The notes beneath the pieces are model-generated. The model was not told the DNA's origin, made no database searches, and saw only the letters and a program-made list of their open reading frames with translations. DNA of 64,000 bases from Actinophytocola xinjiangensis (GTDB lineage: Bacteria > Actinomycetota > Actinomycetes > Mycobacteriales > Pseudonocardiaceae): positions 1-64,000 of the forward strand of contig NZ_MSIF01000033.1 in NCBI RefSeq assembly GCF_001921215.1, in the 5' to 3' direction. The position numbers and the translations under genes were made by a program. Positions 50,223 through 58,105 of this stretch are shown piece after piece; the first letter of the stretch is position 1; the number at the start of each line of letters is the position of its first letter.

Positions 50223-50891
50223 TCAGGTCAGGACGTCGCCGAGATCGAGGGCGTGGCGGGTGGCCGGCGTCGGCACGTGCCACCAGCCGCGTGCCGTCGC
50301 CGGCCGCTGGCCGGGGAAGGCGATGAAGGACACCGGGTCGATGCCCTCGTAGCGGTGCCGCACGACCGACTGGTAGATGTCGTCGGAGACCACGAGCAGC
50401 AGCGGGGCGGTCGTGCGCCGGAGCGCGAGCTTGGTCTCCGGCGCGTCCAGCAGCCGGAAGGCGAGGTCGAGTGCCTCGCCGAACGGTGCCCGGCGGTCGT
50501 GGTGCACCTCGCCCGCGTGCAGCACCGCGCGCATGCGGAACCCGTCGGCCGGGGAGCACAGGTTGTGCAGGGTCATCAGCTGGCTGAGCGCCGGCACCAC
50601 CGTGTGCAGCAACACGGTCTTGGGGACGTGGTCGTTCGGGTGGACGAGGGCGAGAATTCCGTCACCGCGATCTATGAACGGGTCGTGATCGTGTTCGGAT
50701 ATTCCGCTCGCGGCGAATGCCTCGATCACGAGGTCGTAGAGCGCGGCGCGCATGTGCGCCTTCGCGGAGTTGTTCCTGGTGGCGGAGTCTTCGACGTCGA
50801 CGGCGAGGATGGACCGGTAGTACGGTCTGTTGTCACTGATCACGATCGATATCGTGGAGATCCCGGAATCCCGGGTGGTAGGGGAGTTCAC
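50223..50891 (-). CDS. Class III nucleotide-cyclase-like protein
   Basis: A 222-residue single-domain protein with the cyclase homology layout: YYRSILAVDVEDSA (metal-binding D32), DRGDGILALV (second metal Asp, D77), RMRAVLHAGEV and FGEALDLAFRLLD. In active cyclases the last motif is G-x-x-x-N-x-A-x-R; here the Asn position reads Asp while the Arg is kept, so activity or substrate may differ. Such solitary domains are common in actinobacterial signalling loci. GTG at 50891 overlaps the response-regulator stop (GTGA). If this start is right, palindrome site b is within the coding region; a GTG at 50843 would leave it upstream. Confidence 0.72.
   Translation of the reverse strand: MNSPTTRDSGISTISIVISDNRPYYRSILAVDVEDSATRNNSAKAHMRAALYDLVIEAFAASGISEHDHDPFIDRGDGILALVHPNDHVPKTVLLHTVVPALSQLMTLHNLCSPADGFRMRAVLHAGEVHHDRRAPFGEALDLAFRLLDAPETKLALRRTTAPLLLVVSDDIYQSVVRHRYEGIDPVSFIAFPGQRPATARGWWHVPTPATRHALDLGDVLT
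50861..50876. promoter_or_regulatory. TCCCGG-N4-CCGGG(A/T) palindrome, site b
   Basis: TCCCGGAATCCCGGGT differs from site a only in the last base. It overlaps the first codons of the cyclase-like gene and lies 12 bases past the response-regulator stop, where an internal promoter would be expected. Confidence 0.55.
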
Positions 50892-51580
50892 CCCGGTTGA
50901 CCGGGATCCTCCGGCTGTCCGAGCCCGATCTCGCGCGCCCGCGCGCCCGCGTCCTTTCTGGTCGGCACTCCCAGTCTCGCGACGATCTCGGACAGCCGGT
51001 TGTCCACGGTCCGCCGCGCGATGTTGAAATAGCTGGCTATCTCCGGGACGGTCTTTCCCGCCGCGTACTGAGCCAGGATGTCGTTCTCCCGCTGGGTCAG
51101 TTCGGCGAACGTGGCGCCGCCGTTGGTCGGGGCGGCGATGAGGTGCGTGAGCAGCGCGGCCACCGCCGGCGACAGGAAGGCCGCTCCCGCCGCCGTCTGG
51201 TGCACGGCCTTGAGCAGATCCTCGGCCGGGTCCTCCTTCATCACGTAGGCGAGCGCCCCCGCGTGCAGGGCTTCACGCACGCGCTCCTTCTCCGGGAACG
51301 CGGTGACCACCGCGATCCCCACGCCCGGGCAGCACCGGAGGATCTGCCGGATCGCCTCCGCCCCGCAGTACCTCGGTTTCTCGTGGGGACGCCAGGGCAG
51401 GCGCAGATCGATGAGGACGACCGAGGGTCTCAGCTCGGGAACGGCCCGCACGGCCTCCAGCGCCGTGCCGAACTCGGCGACGACCTCGATCGCGGGGTCG
51501 GTGTCGAACTGGGCGCGCAGCCCTCGCCGGAAGATCTCCTGGTCCTCGACGATCACGACGCGGACCTGCGCCTCTTTCAC
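50888..51580 (-). CDS. NarL/LuxR-family response regulator
   Basis: A 230-residue two-component regulator. Receiver at about 8-135 with phospho-acceptor D58 (VVLIDLRLP), acid pocket VEDQ, and an insertion after the Asp loop (PWRPHEKPRYCGAEAI) that is longer than usual. LuxR helix-turn-helix near 160-215: LTQRENDILAQYAAGKTVPE, IARRTVDNRLSEIVARLGV. GTG at 51580 with GGGAG, 19 bases after the kinase stop. It should be phosphorylated by the kinase encoded before it and is the best candidate to bind the three TCCCGG-N4-CCGGGA sites. Confidence 0.9.
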   Translation of the reverse strand: MKEAQVRVVIVEDQEIFRRGLRAQFDTDPAIEVVAEFGTALEAVRAVPELRPSVVLIDLRLPWRPHEKPRYCGAEAIRQILRCCPGVGIAVVTAFPEKERVREALHAGALAYVMKEDPAEDLLKAVHQTAAGAAFLSPAVAALLTHLIAAPTNGGATFAELTQRENDILAQYAAGKTVPEIASYFNIARRTVDNRLSEIVARLGVPTRKDAGARAREIGLGQPEDPGQPG

Positions 51581-51599
51581 GTGCGGCTCCCTGGTGGTG

Positions 51600-53564
51600 T
51601 CAAGCGGAGTTGATGGACATGACCGGCTCGTGGAAGGGGAGAAAGGCGACGACCAGGGTTCCCGGTGCGAGCGGCTCGACCCGGAACCGTCCGCCACGGC
51701 TGACACAGCGGCGGCGCATGGAGTCCAGGCCGGTGCCGATCCCCGCCTCGGGGGCGATCCCGTGGCCGTCGTCGGTCACCGCCACCTCCAGGCCGTCGGC
51801 GCTGCCGGTGAGCTGGATCCGGCAGTTCGCGGCCCCGGCGTGCCGGTCGACGTTGGTCAACGCCTCGCCCACGATCCGGTAGGCCGCGCGCTCCACGTCG
51901 TCGGGCAGCCCGTCGAGCCCGTCGGTCGTGCTCACCTCGACGGTGAACCCGGGGCGGGCGAACTGCTCGGCCCTGGCGCGCACCGCGTGCAGCAGGCCCT
52001 CGCGCAGCGCGCCGGGGCGCACGGTGCGCGACAGCTCGCGTACCTCGACCGACACCGTCGTGAGGTCCCGGACGATCTGGTCGAGTTTGTCGAGCGTCTC
52101 GGTCTGGGCGGTGTCGATCGACCGGCGCAGCGCGTCGGCCTGGTGGCGGATCCCGGTCACGCTGGGCCCGACCGCGTCGTGCAACTCGTTGGTGAGGCGG
52201 ACCAGGTCCTCCTCGCGTTCCTCGTTGGACCGCCGCAGGTCCTCGGCCAGCCGGGCGGAACGGATCGCGAGCGCGACCTGTCTGGCCAGCGCTCGCAGGA
52301 GTTCGCGTTCGCGCCGGCCGAGGTGTTCGTCGGGTGCCCTGACCTCCACCACCAGCGTGCCGACCGTGCGGCCGTGGTGCTGGAGCGGTACCGGCAGCTG
52401 TGGCCAGCCCCGGCTGTGGCCGTGGGTGGCCAGCAGACGCGGCTCGTCGGCCGGGCCCTCCTGGATCGCGACGTAGGGCAGTTTCAGTGCCGCGCTGACG
52501 GTGTGCGCGATCTCGGCCAGGGCCTCTTCCGGCGGCAGCGGGTTGGCCAGCCGCTCGCCGAGGTCGGTGAGCGCGCGGTACGGGTCGGACCGCTCGCCGT
52601 AGAGCCAGCGGTCGACCAGGCCGCGCAGCCACCGGTGCAGCGGGGCGATGGCCAGGACGACGGCGACCGTGCCCACGACGTCGGCCTGTGAGGGCAGCGC
52701 GGTGGTGAGGGCCAGGACGATGGCCAGGTAGGCGGCCGCGAGGACCACGGTGAGCAGCCCGTAGAGCAGGAAGCGGTGGACCAGCAGGTCGATGTCGTAG
52801 AGGTCGTAGCAGAGGATGCCGACGACGACCACGATCGGGAACGCCGCCGCGAAGATCCACAGCCCCCAGGCCGCGCCGAGGAAGTCGAAGAACCAGGCCG
52901 GGACGAGGACGGCCGCGCACCCGGCCGTCAGCAGCCGCAGCCGGCGCTGGGTCGGGTCGGCGCGACGGCCGCGCAGCAACAGTGACACCACCGAGCCGAT
53001 GAGCCCGGCGAACGCGCAGCACACCCCGACGATCGTGACGACCAGCGGCGCTCCCCGGGTCGCCGTCGTGCCGACCTGGGTCCAGAACGTGCCGGGCGCG
53101 CCCCAGGACGCCCAGCCGATCCCGGCGCAGGGCAGTACGACGCCCAGCACGCACAGGACCAGGACCGCCCGCCAGCGCGTCGAGATCAGCCGGCCGTCGG
53201 GGAACAGCAGGGTCGCCAGTGGCAGCAGTGCGTGGCTCGGCCACCAGATCCAGGTCCCGAGCCAGTCCAGTACCGGTGTCGACCAGAGTTCTGTGCCGAC
53301 GGCCAGCGCGGCGCACAGGCCCATGACCAGCACGATCCAGCCGATGGCGTTGTGCCGGGAGTGCGCGACGATGCGCACCCCCAGCAGGCTGTACACCACG
53401 GCGACCACCCAGTCACGCGGGTTGGTCGCCGCCGGACCGAGATCGAGCGCCCACGCGACCACGACGGCCAGCAGACAGGCCGCCGCGGTCGTGGCGAGCA
53501 CCCTTGAGGTGAGAATCTCCTTGCCTGGTAGGGATGTTGTCCGAACGGTCTGCTCGTGCGACAC
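51600..53564 (-). CDS. Membrane histidine kinase (NarL-partner type)
   Basis: A 654-residue sensor kinase. Nine or ten hydrophobic helices occupy residues 20-310, a large membrane sensor with little extracellular sequence. A GAF-like domain follows at about 330-450 (ALTDLGERLANPLPPEEALA, VAIQEGPADEPRLLATHG), then HisKA_3 with phospho-acceptor H462 (NELHDAVGPSVTGIRHQ), and a HATPase with N-box RIVGEALTNVDRH and G-box VTDDGHGI, GTGLDSMRRR. A membrane-embedded sensor suits lipophilic ligands or short peptides. GTG at 53564 with AGGGGG. A 31-codon reading frame lies directly upstream. Confidence 0.88.
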   Translation of the reverse strand: MSHEQTVRTTSLPGKEILTSRVLATTAAACLLAVVVAWALDLGPAATNPRDWVVAVVYSLLGVRIVAHSRHNAIGWIVLVMGLCAALAVGTELWSTPVLDWLGTWIWWPSHALLPLATLLFPDGRLISTRWRAVLVLCVLGVVLPCAGIGWASWGAPGTFWTQVGTTATRGAPLVVTIVGVCCAFAGLIGSVVSLLLRGRRADPTQRRLRLLTAGCAAVLVPAWFFDFLGAAWGLWIFAAAFPIVVVVGILCYDLYDIDLLVHRFLLYGLLTVVLAAAYLAIVLALTTALPSQADVVGTVAVVLAIAPLHRWLRGLVDRWLYGERSDPYRALTDLGERLANPLPPEEALAEIAHTVSAALKLPYVAIQEGPADEPRLLATHGHSRGWPQLPVPLQHHGRTVGTLVVEVRAPDEHLGRRERELLRALARQVALAIRSARLAEDLRRSNEEREEDLVRLTNELHDAVGPSVTGIRHQADALRRSIDTAQTETLDKLDQIVRDLTTVSVEVRELSRTVRPGALREGLLHAVRARAEQFARPGFTVEVSTTDGLDGLPDDVERAAYRIVGEALTNVDRHAGAANCRIQLTGSADGLEVAVTDDGHGIAPEAGIGTGLDSMRRRCVSRGGRFRVEPLAPGTLVVAFLPFHEPVMSINSA

Positions 53565-53589
53565 GGTGAGCCCCCTCGAAGATGTGCCG

Positions 53590-53685
53590 TCAGCCGCCGT
53601 TGGCGCGGTGTCCGGTGTGGCGGGGCATCGTGCTGTCGTGCATTCCCGTGCGACCCGGCACGGGGATTCGGAGCGGTTCTGGCAT
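53590..53685 (-). CDS. 31-residue peptide gene ahead of the kinase
   Basis: ATG at 53685 with a strong GGAGG site (spacing 7), 31 codons with mostly G/C third bases, TGA at 53590-53592, ending 25 bases before the kinase GTG. The peptide is basic and rich in Pro, His, Gly and Arg, beginning MPEPLRIPVPGRTG and ending HRANGG. It has no hydrophobic signal sequence. Its start is exactly 67 bases from palindrome site c, the same distance as 47786 from site a. It could be a signal peptide for the kinase, a regulatory leader peptide or a small effector; none can be decided from sequence. Confidence 0.5.
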   Translation of the reverse strand: MPEPLRIPVPGRTGMHDSTMPRHTGHRANGG

Positions 53686-53701
53686 GACGTGTCCTCCCTC
53701 G

Positions 53702-53750
53702 GTCGATGCTGCGGCCTGCCCGAAGGCATCGGTGTGGGTGCAGCATCGAC
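53702..53750 (-). promoter_or_regulatory. 10-bp-stem hairpin in the operon leader
   Basis: GTCGATGCTG (53702-53711) and CAGCATCGAC (53741-53750) are perfect complements. An inner stem TGCC-CGAA-GGCA sits in the loop. In the minus-strand transcript the structure lies between palindrome site c and the ribosome site of the small peptide gene, suited to attenuation or translational control. Confidence 0.55.
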
Positions 53751-53751
53751 G

Positions 53752-53767
53752 TCCCGGACTCCCGGGA
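53752..53767. promoter_or_regulatory. TCCCGG-N4-CCGGGA palindrome, site c
   Basis: TCCCGGACTCCCGGGA differs from site a only in one spacer base. Near edge 67 bases upstream of the ATG at 53685. It marks the presumed main promoter of the signalling operon. From 53768 to 54380 no gene can be supported. Confidence 0.62.
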
Positions 53768-54380
53768 GGCAGAGAGCCGACGTCCCGGTTCGCCAGGAGG
53801 GGCGGCGGGTCGCCGGGTGTGTCCGGAGCTTGTCCGGGGGCGGCGGGAATTCTGGAAACGTCGGCCGGGAACGGTCGCCAGGAGAATGCCGCCGGGCGGG
53901 TGTTGGTCCGGCCGCGCCGCGCGGTCGTGATCACGGCGGGGGTATTCATGATCGTGTTCCGGGTGGACCGGGACCGCGGCCGGTCGGGCGGGCCGGGGAA
54001 TTCCGGGGCGGACTCGCCGGGGAAGGTGCCCAGGGGTGGCCTCGGTGCGGTCGCCGGCCGGCTCCACGGCACGTTCTCCCTGCGTGGGGGCCCTGCGTGC
54101 GGGGCGGCTGCCGGCCGGGCGAGCGCCGGCCCGGCCTCGTCGGTGAGCGTCGGTGCGCACAGCGAGGACAGGCCGTGAATTGCGAGGGGCGGAGCTGCGC
54201 GAGCGCGCTGGCGTGCCACTCGAGAAAGTTTACTCAGCGTGCCCGAGTGATTAGCCGGAGGGTGCGCAAGTGGGTGAATGATGATCGTCATGCACACAGG
54301 GTGCGACATATTCACCGTGATTGATCTTGTGGCCGGTGGGAAATCTCCGAGAAATGATCGAAACGGCCCAGCCGGCCAGG

Positions 54381-54425
54381 CCGGTCCGCACCGGCCCGCA
54401 CCAGTCCGGACCGGTTCGGACCGGG
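54381..54425 (+). repeat. 10-bp phased repeats upstream of the DGPF gene
   Basis: Four and a half units in 10-base register: ccggtccgca, ccggcccgca, ccagtccgga, ccggttcgga, ccggg. One unit per helical turn puts each on the same DNA face, as for cooperative regulator binding. It lies about 80 bases before the start at 54504. Confidence 0.55.
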
Positions 54426-54503
54426 CATGTCGAGAACCGGGGGCCGGCTCCGTCCCCGGGACGGCTGTGGCCACAATGGCCGCACGGTGACGAGGAGAAG
54501 ACG

Positions 54504-54911
54504 ATGGCCAAGTACCTGTTGCTCAAGCACTACCGAGGCGCCCCGAACCCGGTCAACGACGTGCCGATGGACCAGTGGACCCCCGAGGAGATCTCGGCCC
54601 ACCTGCGGTACATGCGCGACTACGCCGCCCGGCTGGAGGCCACCGGCGAGTACGTCGGCGGCGACGCGCTGGCCCCGGAGGGCACCTGGGTCCGCTACGA
54701 CGGCGAGGGCCGGCCGCCGGTCACCGACGGGCCGTTCGCCGAGACCAAGGACCTGATCGCCGGCTGGATGATCATCGACGTGGACAGCTACGACCGGGCG
54801 CTGGAGCTGGCCGCCGAGCTGTCGGCCGCGCCCGCCGCCGGTGGCAAGCCGCTGCAGGAGTGGCTGGAGCTGCGTCCGCTGATGTCCGCCCCGCCCACCG
54901 TCAGCGAATGA
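54504..54911 (+). CDS. DGPF/YCII-domain protein
   Basis: A 135-residue YCII-superfamily protein with the diagnostic TDGPFAETKDLIAGWMIID motif near 75-93 and the N-terminal KYLLLKHY strand. DGPF proteins are small dimeric ferredoxin-like fold proteins whose genes are typically paired with ECF42 sigma genes, as here; their biochemical role is unknown. GAGGAG precedes the ATG. The pair is linked by a 38-base gap with repeated GAACGGATGAC segments. Confidence 0.88.
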   Translation: MAKYLLLKHYRGAPNPVNDVPMDQWTPEEISAHLRYMRDYAARLEATGEYVGGDALAPEGTWVRYDGEGRPPVTDGPFAETKDLIAGWMIIDVDSYDRALELAAELSAAPAAGGKPLQEWLELRPLMSAPPTVSE

Positions 54912-54949
54912 CATGAACGGATGACACTGAGCGAAACGACACTGAACGG

Positions 54950-56098
54950 ATGACTCTGGACGCGACGCTGCTGCGCGGCCTCACACCGGGTGTGCTCGGG
55001 ATCCTCGTCCGCCGAGGAGCCGACTTCGCGGCGGCCGAGGACGCCGTGCAGGACGCGCTGGTGGAGGCGGTGCGCGTGTGGCCGGCCAACCCTCCTCGGG
55101 ACCCGAAGGGCTGGCTGGTCACCGCCGCCTGGCGCAAGTTCCTCGACGCCACCCGCTCCGAGGCCGCGCGGCGGCGACGCGAGGACCACGTGGAGGACCA
55201 GCCCCCGCCGGGCGAGGCCAGCTCCACCGACGACACCCTCCAGCTGTACTTCCTGTGCGCGCACCCGTCGCTGACCCCGTCCTCGGCGGTGGCGCTGACC
55301 CTGCGCGCGGTCGGCGGCCTGACCACCCGCCAGATCGCCGAGGCCTACCTGGTCCCCGAACCGACGATGGCCCAGCGGATCAGCCGCGCCAAGCGGACGG
55401 TCTCGGGCGTGCGGTTCGACCAGCCGGGCGACGTCGCGACCGTGCTGCGGGTGCTGTACCTGGTGTTCAACGAGGGCTACTCGGGTGACGTCGACCTGGC
55501 CGCCGAGGCCATCCGGCTGACCCGCCAGCTGGCCACGGCCATCGACCACCCCGAGGTGTCCGGGCTGCTGGCGCTGATGCTGCTCCACCACGCCCGCCGG
55601 GCGTCCCGCACCACCCCCGACGGTGCCCTGGTGCCGCTGGCCGAGCAGGACCGCACCCGGTGGGACACCGCCGCGATCACCGAGGGCGTCGCGATCCTGC
55701 GGGCCGCGCTGGCCCGTGACCGGCTCGGCGAGTTCCAGGCGCAGGCGGCGATCGCGGCCCTGCACGCCGACGCGCCGACCGCCGGGGAGACCGACTGGCC
55801 CCAGATCGTCGAGTGGTACGACGAGCTGGTGGCGCTGACCGACAGCCCGGTCGTGCGCCTCAACCGCGCCGTGGCGCTCGGCGAGGCCGACGGCGCGCGG
55901 GCCGGCCTGGCCGCCCTGGCCCCGTTGGACGACACCCTGCCCCGGTACACGGCGGCGTCGGCCTACCTCACCGAACGTGCCGGCGACCTGACGGCGGCGG
56001 CCGCCCTGTACACCGAGGCCGCCGGCCGGGCCACCTCCACGGCCGAACGCGACCACCTGACCAGGCAGGCCGCCCGGCTCAACACCCGTTCTGGTTAG
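54950..56098 (+). CDS. ECF42-group sigma factor
   Basis: A 382-residue sigma factor with the ECF42 build: region 2 (DFAAAEDAVQDALVEAVRVW), region 4 (LTTRQIAEAYLVPEPTMAQRISRAKRTV), then a conserved extension of about 200 residues with TPR-like repeats (VLYLVFNEGYSGD, LVALTDSPVVRLNRAVALGEADG). The extension is required for activity in studied members. No good ribosome site precedes the ATG at 54950; instead a ten-codon frame starting at 54921 ends in TGA overlapping this ATG, suggesting coupled translation. Confidence 0.88.
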   Translation: MTLDATLLRGLTPGVLGILVRRGADFAAAEDAVQDALVEAVRVWPANPPRDPKGWLVTAAWRKFLDATRSEAARRRREDHVEDQPPPGEASSTDDTLQLYFLCAHPSLTPSSAVALTLRAVGGLTTRQIAEAYLVPEPTMAQRISRAKRTVSGVRFDQPGDVATVLRVLYLVFNEGYSGDVDLAAEAIRLTRQLATAIDHPEVSGLLALMLLHHARRASRTTPDGALVPLAEQDRTRWDTAAITEGVAILRAALARDRLGEFQAQAAIAALHADAPTAGETDWPQIVEWYDELVALTDSPVVRLNRAVALGEADGARAGLAALAPLDDTLPRYTAASAYLTERAGDLTAAAALYTEAAGRATSTAERDHLTRQAARLNTRSG

Positions 56099-56107
56099 GC
56101 TCGGCCG

Positions 56108-56458
56108 GTGACCATCGAGCTGGTGCTGCTGCCGACGGTCGCCTACCGAGGCCACGAGATCACCCGCCCCCGCGTGCGCGACCTGCTCGCGCTGCTGGCC
56201 GGCGAGCCGCGCGCCGGACTGGGCCAGGCCGCGCTCGCGCGGCGGCTCTGGACCGACCGCCGCCCCGAGGACGAGACCCGGGCGCTGTGTGCCCAGCTCG
56301 ACGGACTGCCGCTGGCGATCGAGTTGGCGGCGTCGCGGGGGCGGGTGCGGTCGGTGGCCGAGATCGCCGCCGGGCTCCGGGACCGGTTCGGGTTGCTGCG
56401 GGGCGGGCCGAGGGACGCGCCGCGCCGCGCCGCCACCGCACCCTGGTATCGGTGGTGA
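56108..56458 (+). pseudogene. SARP/STAND regulator remnant with internal deletion
   Basis: An open frame of 116 codons that joins two pieces of one larger gene. The first 58 residues match a SARP-type winged-helix start (PTVAYRGHEITRPRVRDLLA). They run straight into a C-terminal NB-ARC segment, LCAQLDGLPLAIELAASRGR and VRSVAEIAAGLRDRFGLL, normally some 400 residues away. A frameshift then interrupts the RHRTL-type end (other frame HRTLVSVV). BTAD, Walker A and TPR regions are missing. It cannot be functional as a regulator; it is the decayed trace of a second AfsR-like gene. A short peptide from it might still be made. Confidence 0.7.
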
Positions 56459-56522
56459 GCAGGATGGTGACGCCGCCGGCCGGGAGCTCACGGATCAGCT
56501 GCCACATGGTGTGCCGGCTGCG
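56451..56522 (-). pseudogene. ABC-ATPase fragment
   Basis: On the minus strand, RSRHTMWQLIRELPAGGVTILLTT matches the segment before the H-loop of DrrA-type ATPases (normally followed by QYLEEAD, which is missing). Only about 24 codons remain, broken off at the SARP relic. With the N-terminal relic at 5066 it is the second trace of such an ATPase in the window. No gene is seen from 56523 to 56575. Confidence 0.6.
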
Positions 56523-56575
56523 ACGTTGTTGGTAATCACGGGCGCAGCCTGCGCGCCGGTGGCTTCAGCGAGGTT

Positions 56576-57208
56576 TCACCGGATTTCACGCTCGAAGTGC
56601 TGGTAGTCGATCGGGCTGGTCCAGTAGCCGCCCCAGTCCCAGCCGTGGCGGGCGAAGGCGCGGACGGTCGGGTCGCCGGCGTGGATGAGACCGGGGTCGG
56701 TGCGGGTGCGGTCGGCGTAGGGGGCGCCGTTGGGCGGCAGGACCTCGCCGGAGGCGGAGATGTAGGGGTTGAGCTGGGGGTTGAGGTCGATCGCGCGGCC
56801 GTAGGAGTGGTTGGACCAGGCGGTGCCGCCGGTGATCGGGCGGCAGTTGAACGCGGAGGTGTTGTTGTCCGCCATGGACAGGTCATCGTCGGCGTCGTAG
56901 TGGTCCACCGTCCGCATTCGCTCGATCGGGTAACGCTCGCGGTAGAGCGTCCGGAAAATGTTCACCACATCGGGTGTCACGCCGGTCGCGACGACGAGCT
57001 GCCCCCGGTGGGTCCGCCCGTCCAGCCCGACGTGGGTGAGCGTGACCAGCCGCAGGTCCTCCGGCGGTACCGGACACCCGTCCCGCCAACTGGCCCCCAG
57101 GTCGTCGGCGGTCACCCGGTGGACGGTCGCGACGAACGCGTCGGCCGTGGCGGGGGCGGTGGTGGTGAGGGCCAGCAGAAGGCCCAGGATCAGGTAACGG
57201 ATTGTCAT
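56576..57208 (-). CDS. Secreted M15-family peptidase (VanY/Csd-like)
   Basis: A 210-residue exported protein: signal peptide at 1-22 (ending ATA), then a peptidase M15 fold with zinc-site motifs HSYGRAIDLNP (H and D, near 134-141) and a C-terminal YQHFE (H), plus SAFNCRPITGGTAWSNHSY as in D-Ala-D-Ala carboxypeptidase-like M15C proteins. Expected to trim peptidoglycan stem peptides or cross-links outside the cell. Its start is divergent from the gene at 57272. Confidence 0.83.
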   Translation of the reverse strand: MTIRYLILGLLLALTTTAPATADAFVATVHRVTADDLGASWRDGCPVPPEDLRLVTLTHVGLDGRTHRGQLVVATGVTPDVVNIFRTLYRERYPIERMRTVDHYDADDDLSMADNNTSAFNCRPITGGTAWSNHSYGRAIDLNPQLNPYISASGEVLPPNGAPYADRTRTDPGLIHAGDPTVRAFARHGWDWGGYWTSPIDYQHFEREIR

Positions 57209-57259
57209 TCACCTGGCCGGGTCGAAAAGTGGGCACTGTCCAAAAGCTGCTGGTGATCG

Positions 57260-57265
57260 TAATCT
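57260..57265 (+). promoter_or_regulatory. -10 box of a probable leaderless transcript
   Basis: TAATCT lies six bases before the ATG at 57272, so transcription would start at or next to that ATG. No ribosome site is present before it, which fits a leaderless mRNA. Confidence 0.5.
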
Positions 57266-57271
57266 TGGTAG

Positions 57272-58105
57272 ATGGGTAACGTGGGAAAGCTCTACGCAGA
57301 CCATGTGACCGACAGTGACCTTCGACTGCTGTCCTCGGCCCTGGGAGTACCCCCGACCGAGGTGCGCCGTGACCCGGAGTGCCTACCAACCCTGCTCGCT
57401 GACCCGAGGGTCTTCGAGGCCGTCCTCGGCGAGCGGGCGTTGGCGAAGGGCCGGATGGCGGAGGTGTCGCCGTTCCTGCTGTTCGCCGTGATGGTGCGCC
57501 GGGCCGAGCAGGAACTCGCGTTCATGACCCATGTCGACGAGCGGACCGGCCTGCGCCAGCGGGTTCCGGTGTTCGACACGCCCCAACTGGTCGAGTTCCT
57601 GGCCGACCCGGTGCGCGTGCTGTTCCTGGTCGAGCTGCTGGCGTCGTTCACCCGGGTGGCCAGCGGCCGCTACCGCGTCCAGACCGGACGGGGGCCGCGC
57701 TGGCGCCGCTTCAGCGAACTGGACCCGGTGCGCCTGGCCGGGTTGGTCGACGCGGTCAGCGAAGCCGAACGCCCCGGCATCTACCGCCGCCTCGGCGACG
57801 TGGCCCTGTTCCTCACCGGCGTCTACCCCGACTACACCGCCGGCGAACGCGCCCTGTCCACCGTGGACGCGACCAGACTGGTCCGGGCGGCCGGCGTCGA
57901 CCAGTCCCTCGCCAGTGCCCCGTCACTGGAACTGTTCGAGTACCTGGGCGCCCGCTGGTACCAGACAGCCTGGCAGCTCACCCAGATCCGCACCGAACGC
58001 CTCGCGGTGATCACGGAGGTGGCGCAACGCTTCCGCTCGGCCCGCCGAGTCCTCAACCACCTGGCCGACCGCTACCTGTTCCCCACCGGCCCGGCCGGCG
58101 TCTAG
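57272..58105 (+). CDS. Conserved actinobacterial hypothetical protein
   Basis: A 277-residue, mostly helical cytosolic protein (LLSSALGVPPTEVRRDPECL, VSPFLLFAVMVRRAEQELAF, SELDPVRLAGLVDAVSEAER, GDVALFLTGVYPDYT). I do not recognise a domain of known function. The even helix pattern and lack of a signal point to a soluble regulatory or scaffolding protein. Transcription likely starts at the ATG itself (see 57260). Its stop TAG overlaps, on the other strand, the stop of the DUF397 gene at 58102. Confidence 0.7.
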   Translation: MGNVGKLYADHVTDSDLRLLSSALGVPPTEVRRDPECLPTLLADPRVFEAVLGERALAKGRMAEVSPFLLFAVMVRRAEQELAFMTHVDERTGLRQRVPVFDTPQLVEFLADPVRVLFLVELLASFTRVASGRYRVQTGRGPRWRRFSELDPVRLAGLVDAVSEAERPGIYRRLGDVALFLTGVYPDYTAGERALSTVDATRLVRAAGVDQSLASAPSLELFEYLGARWYQTAWQLTQIRTERLAVITEVAQRFRSARRVLNHLADRYLFPTGPAGV

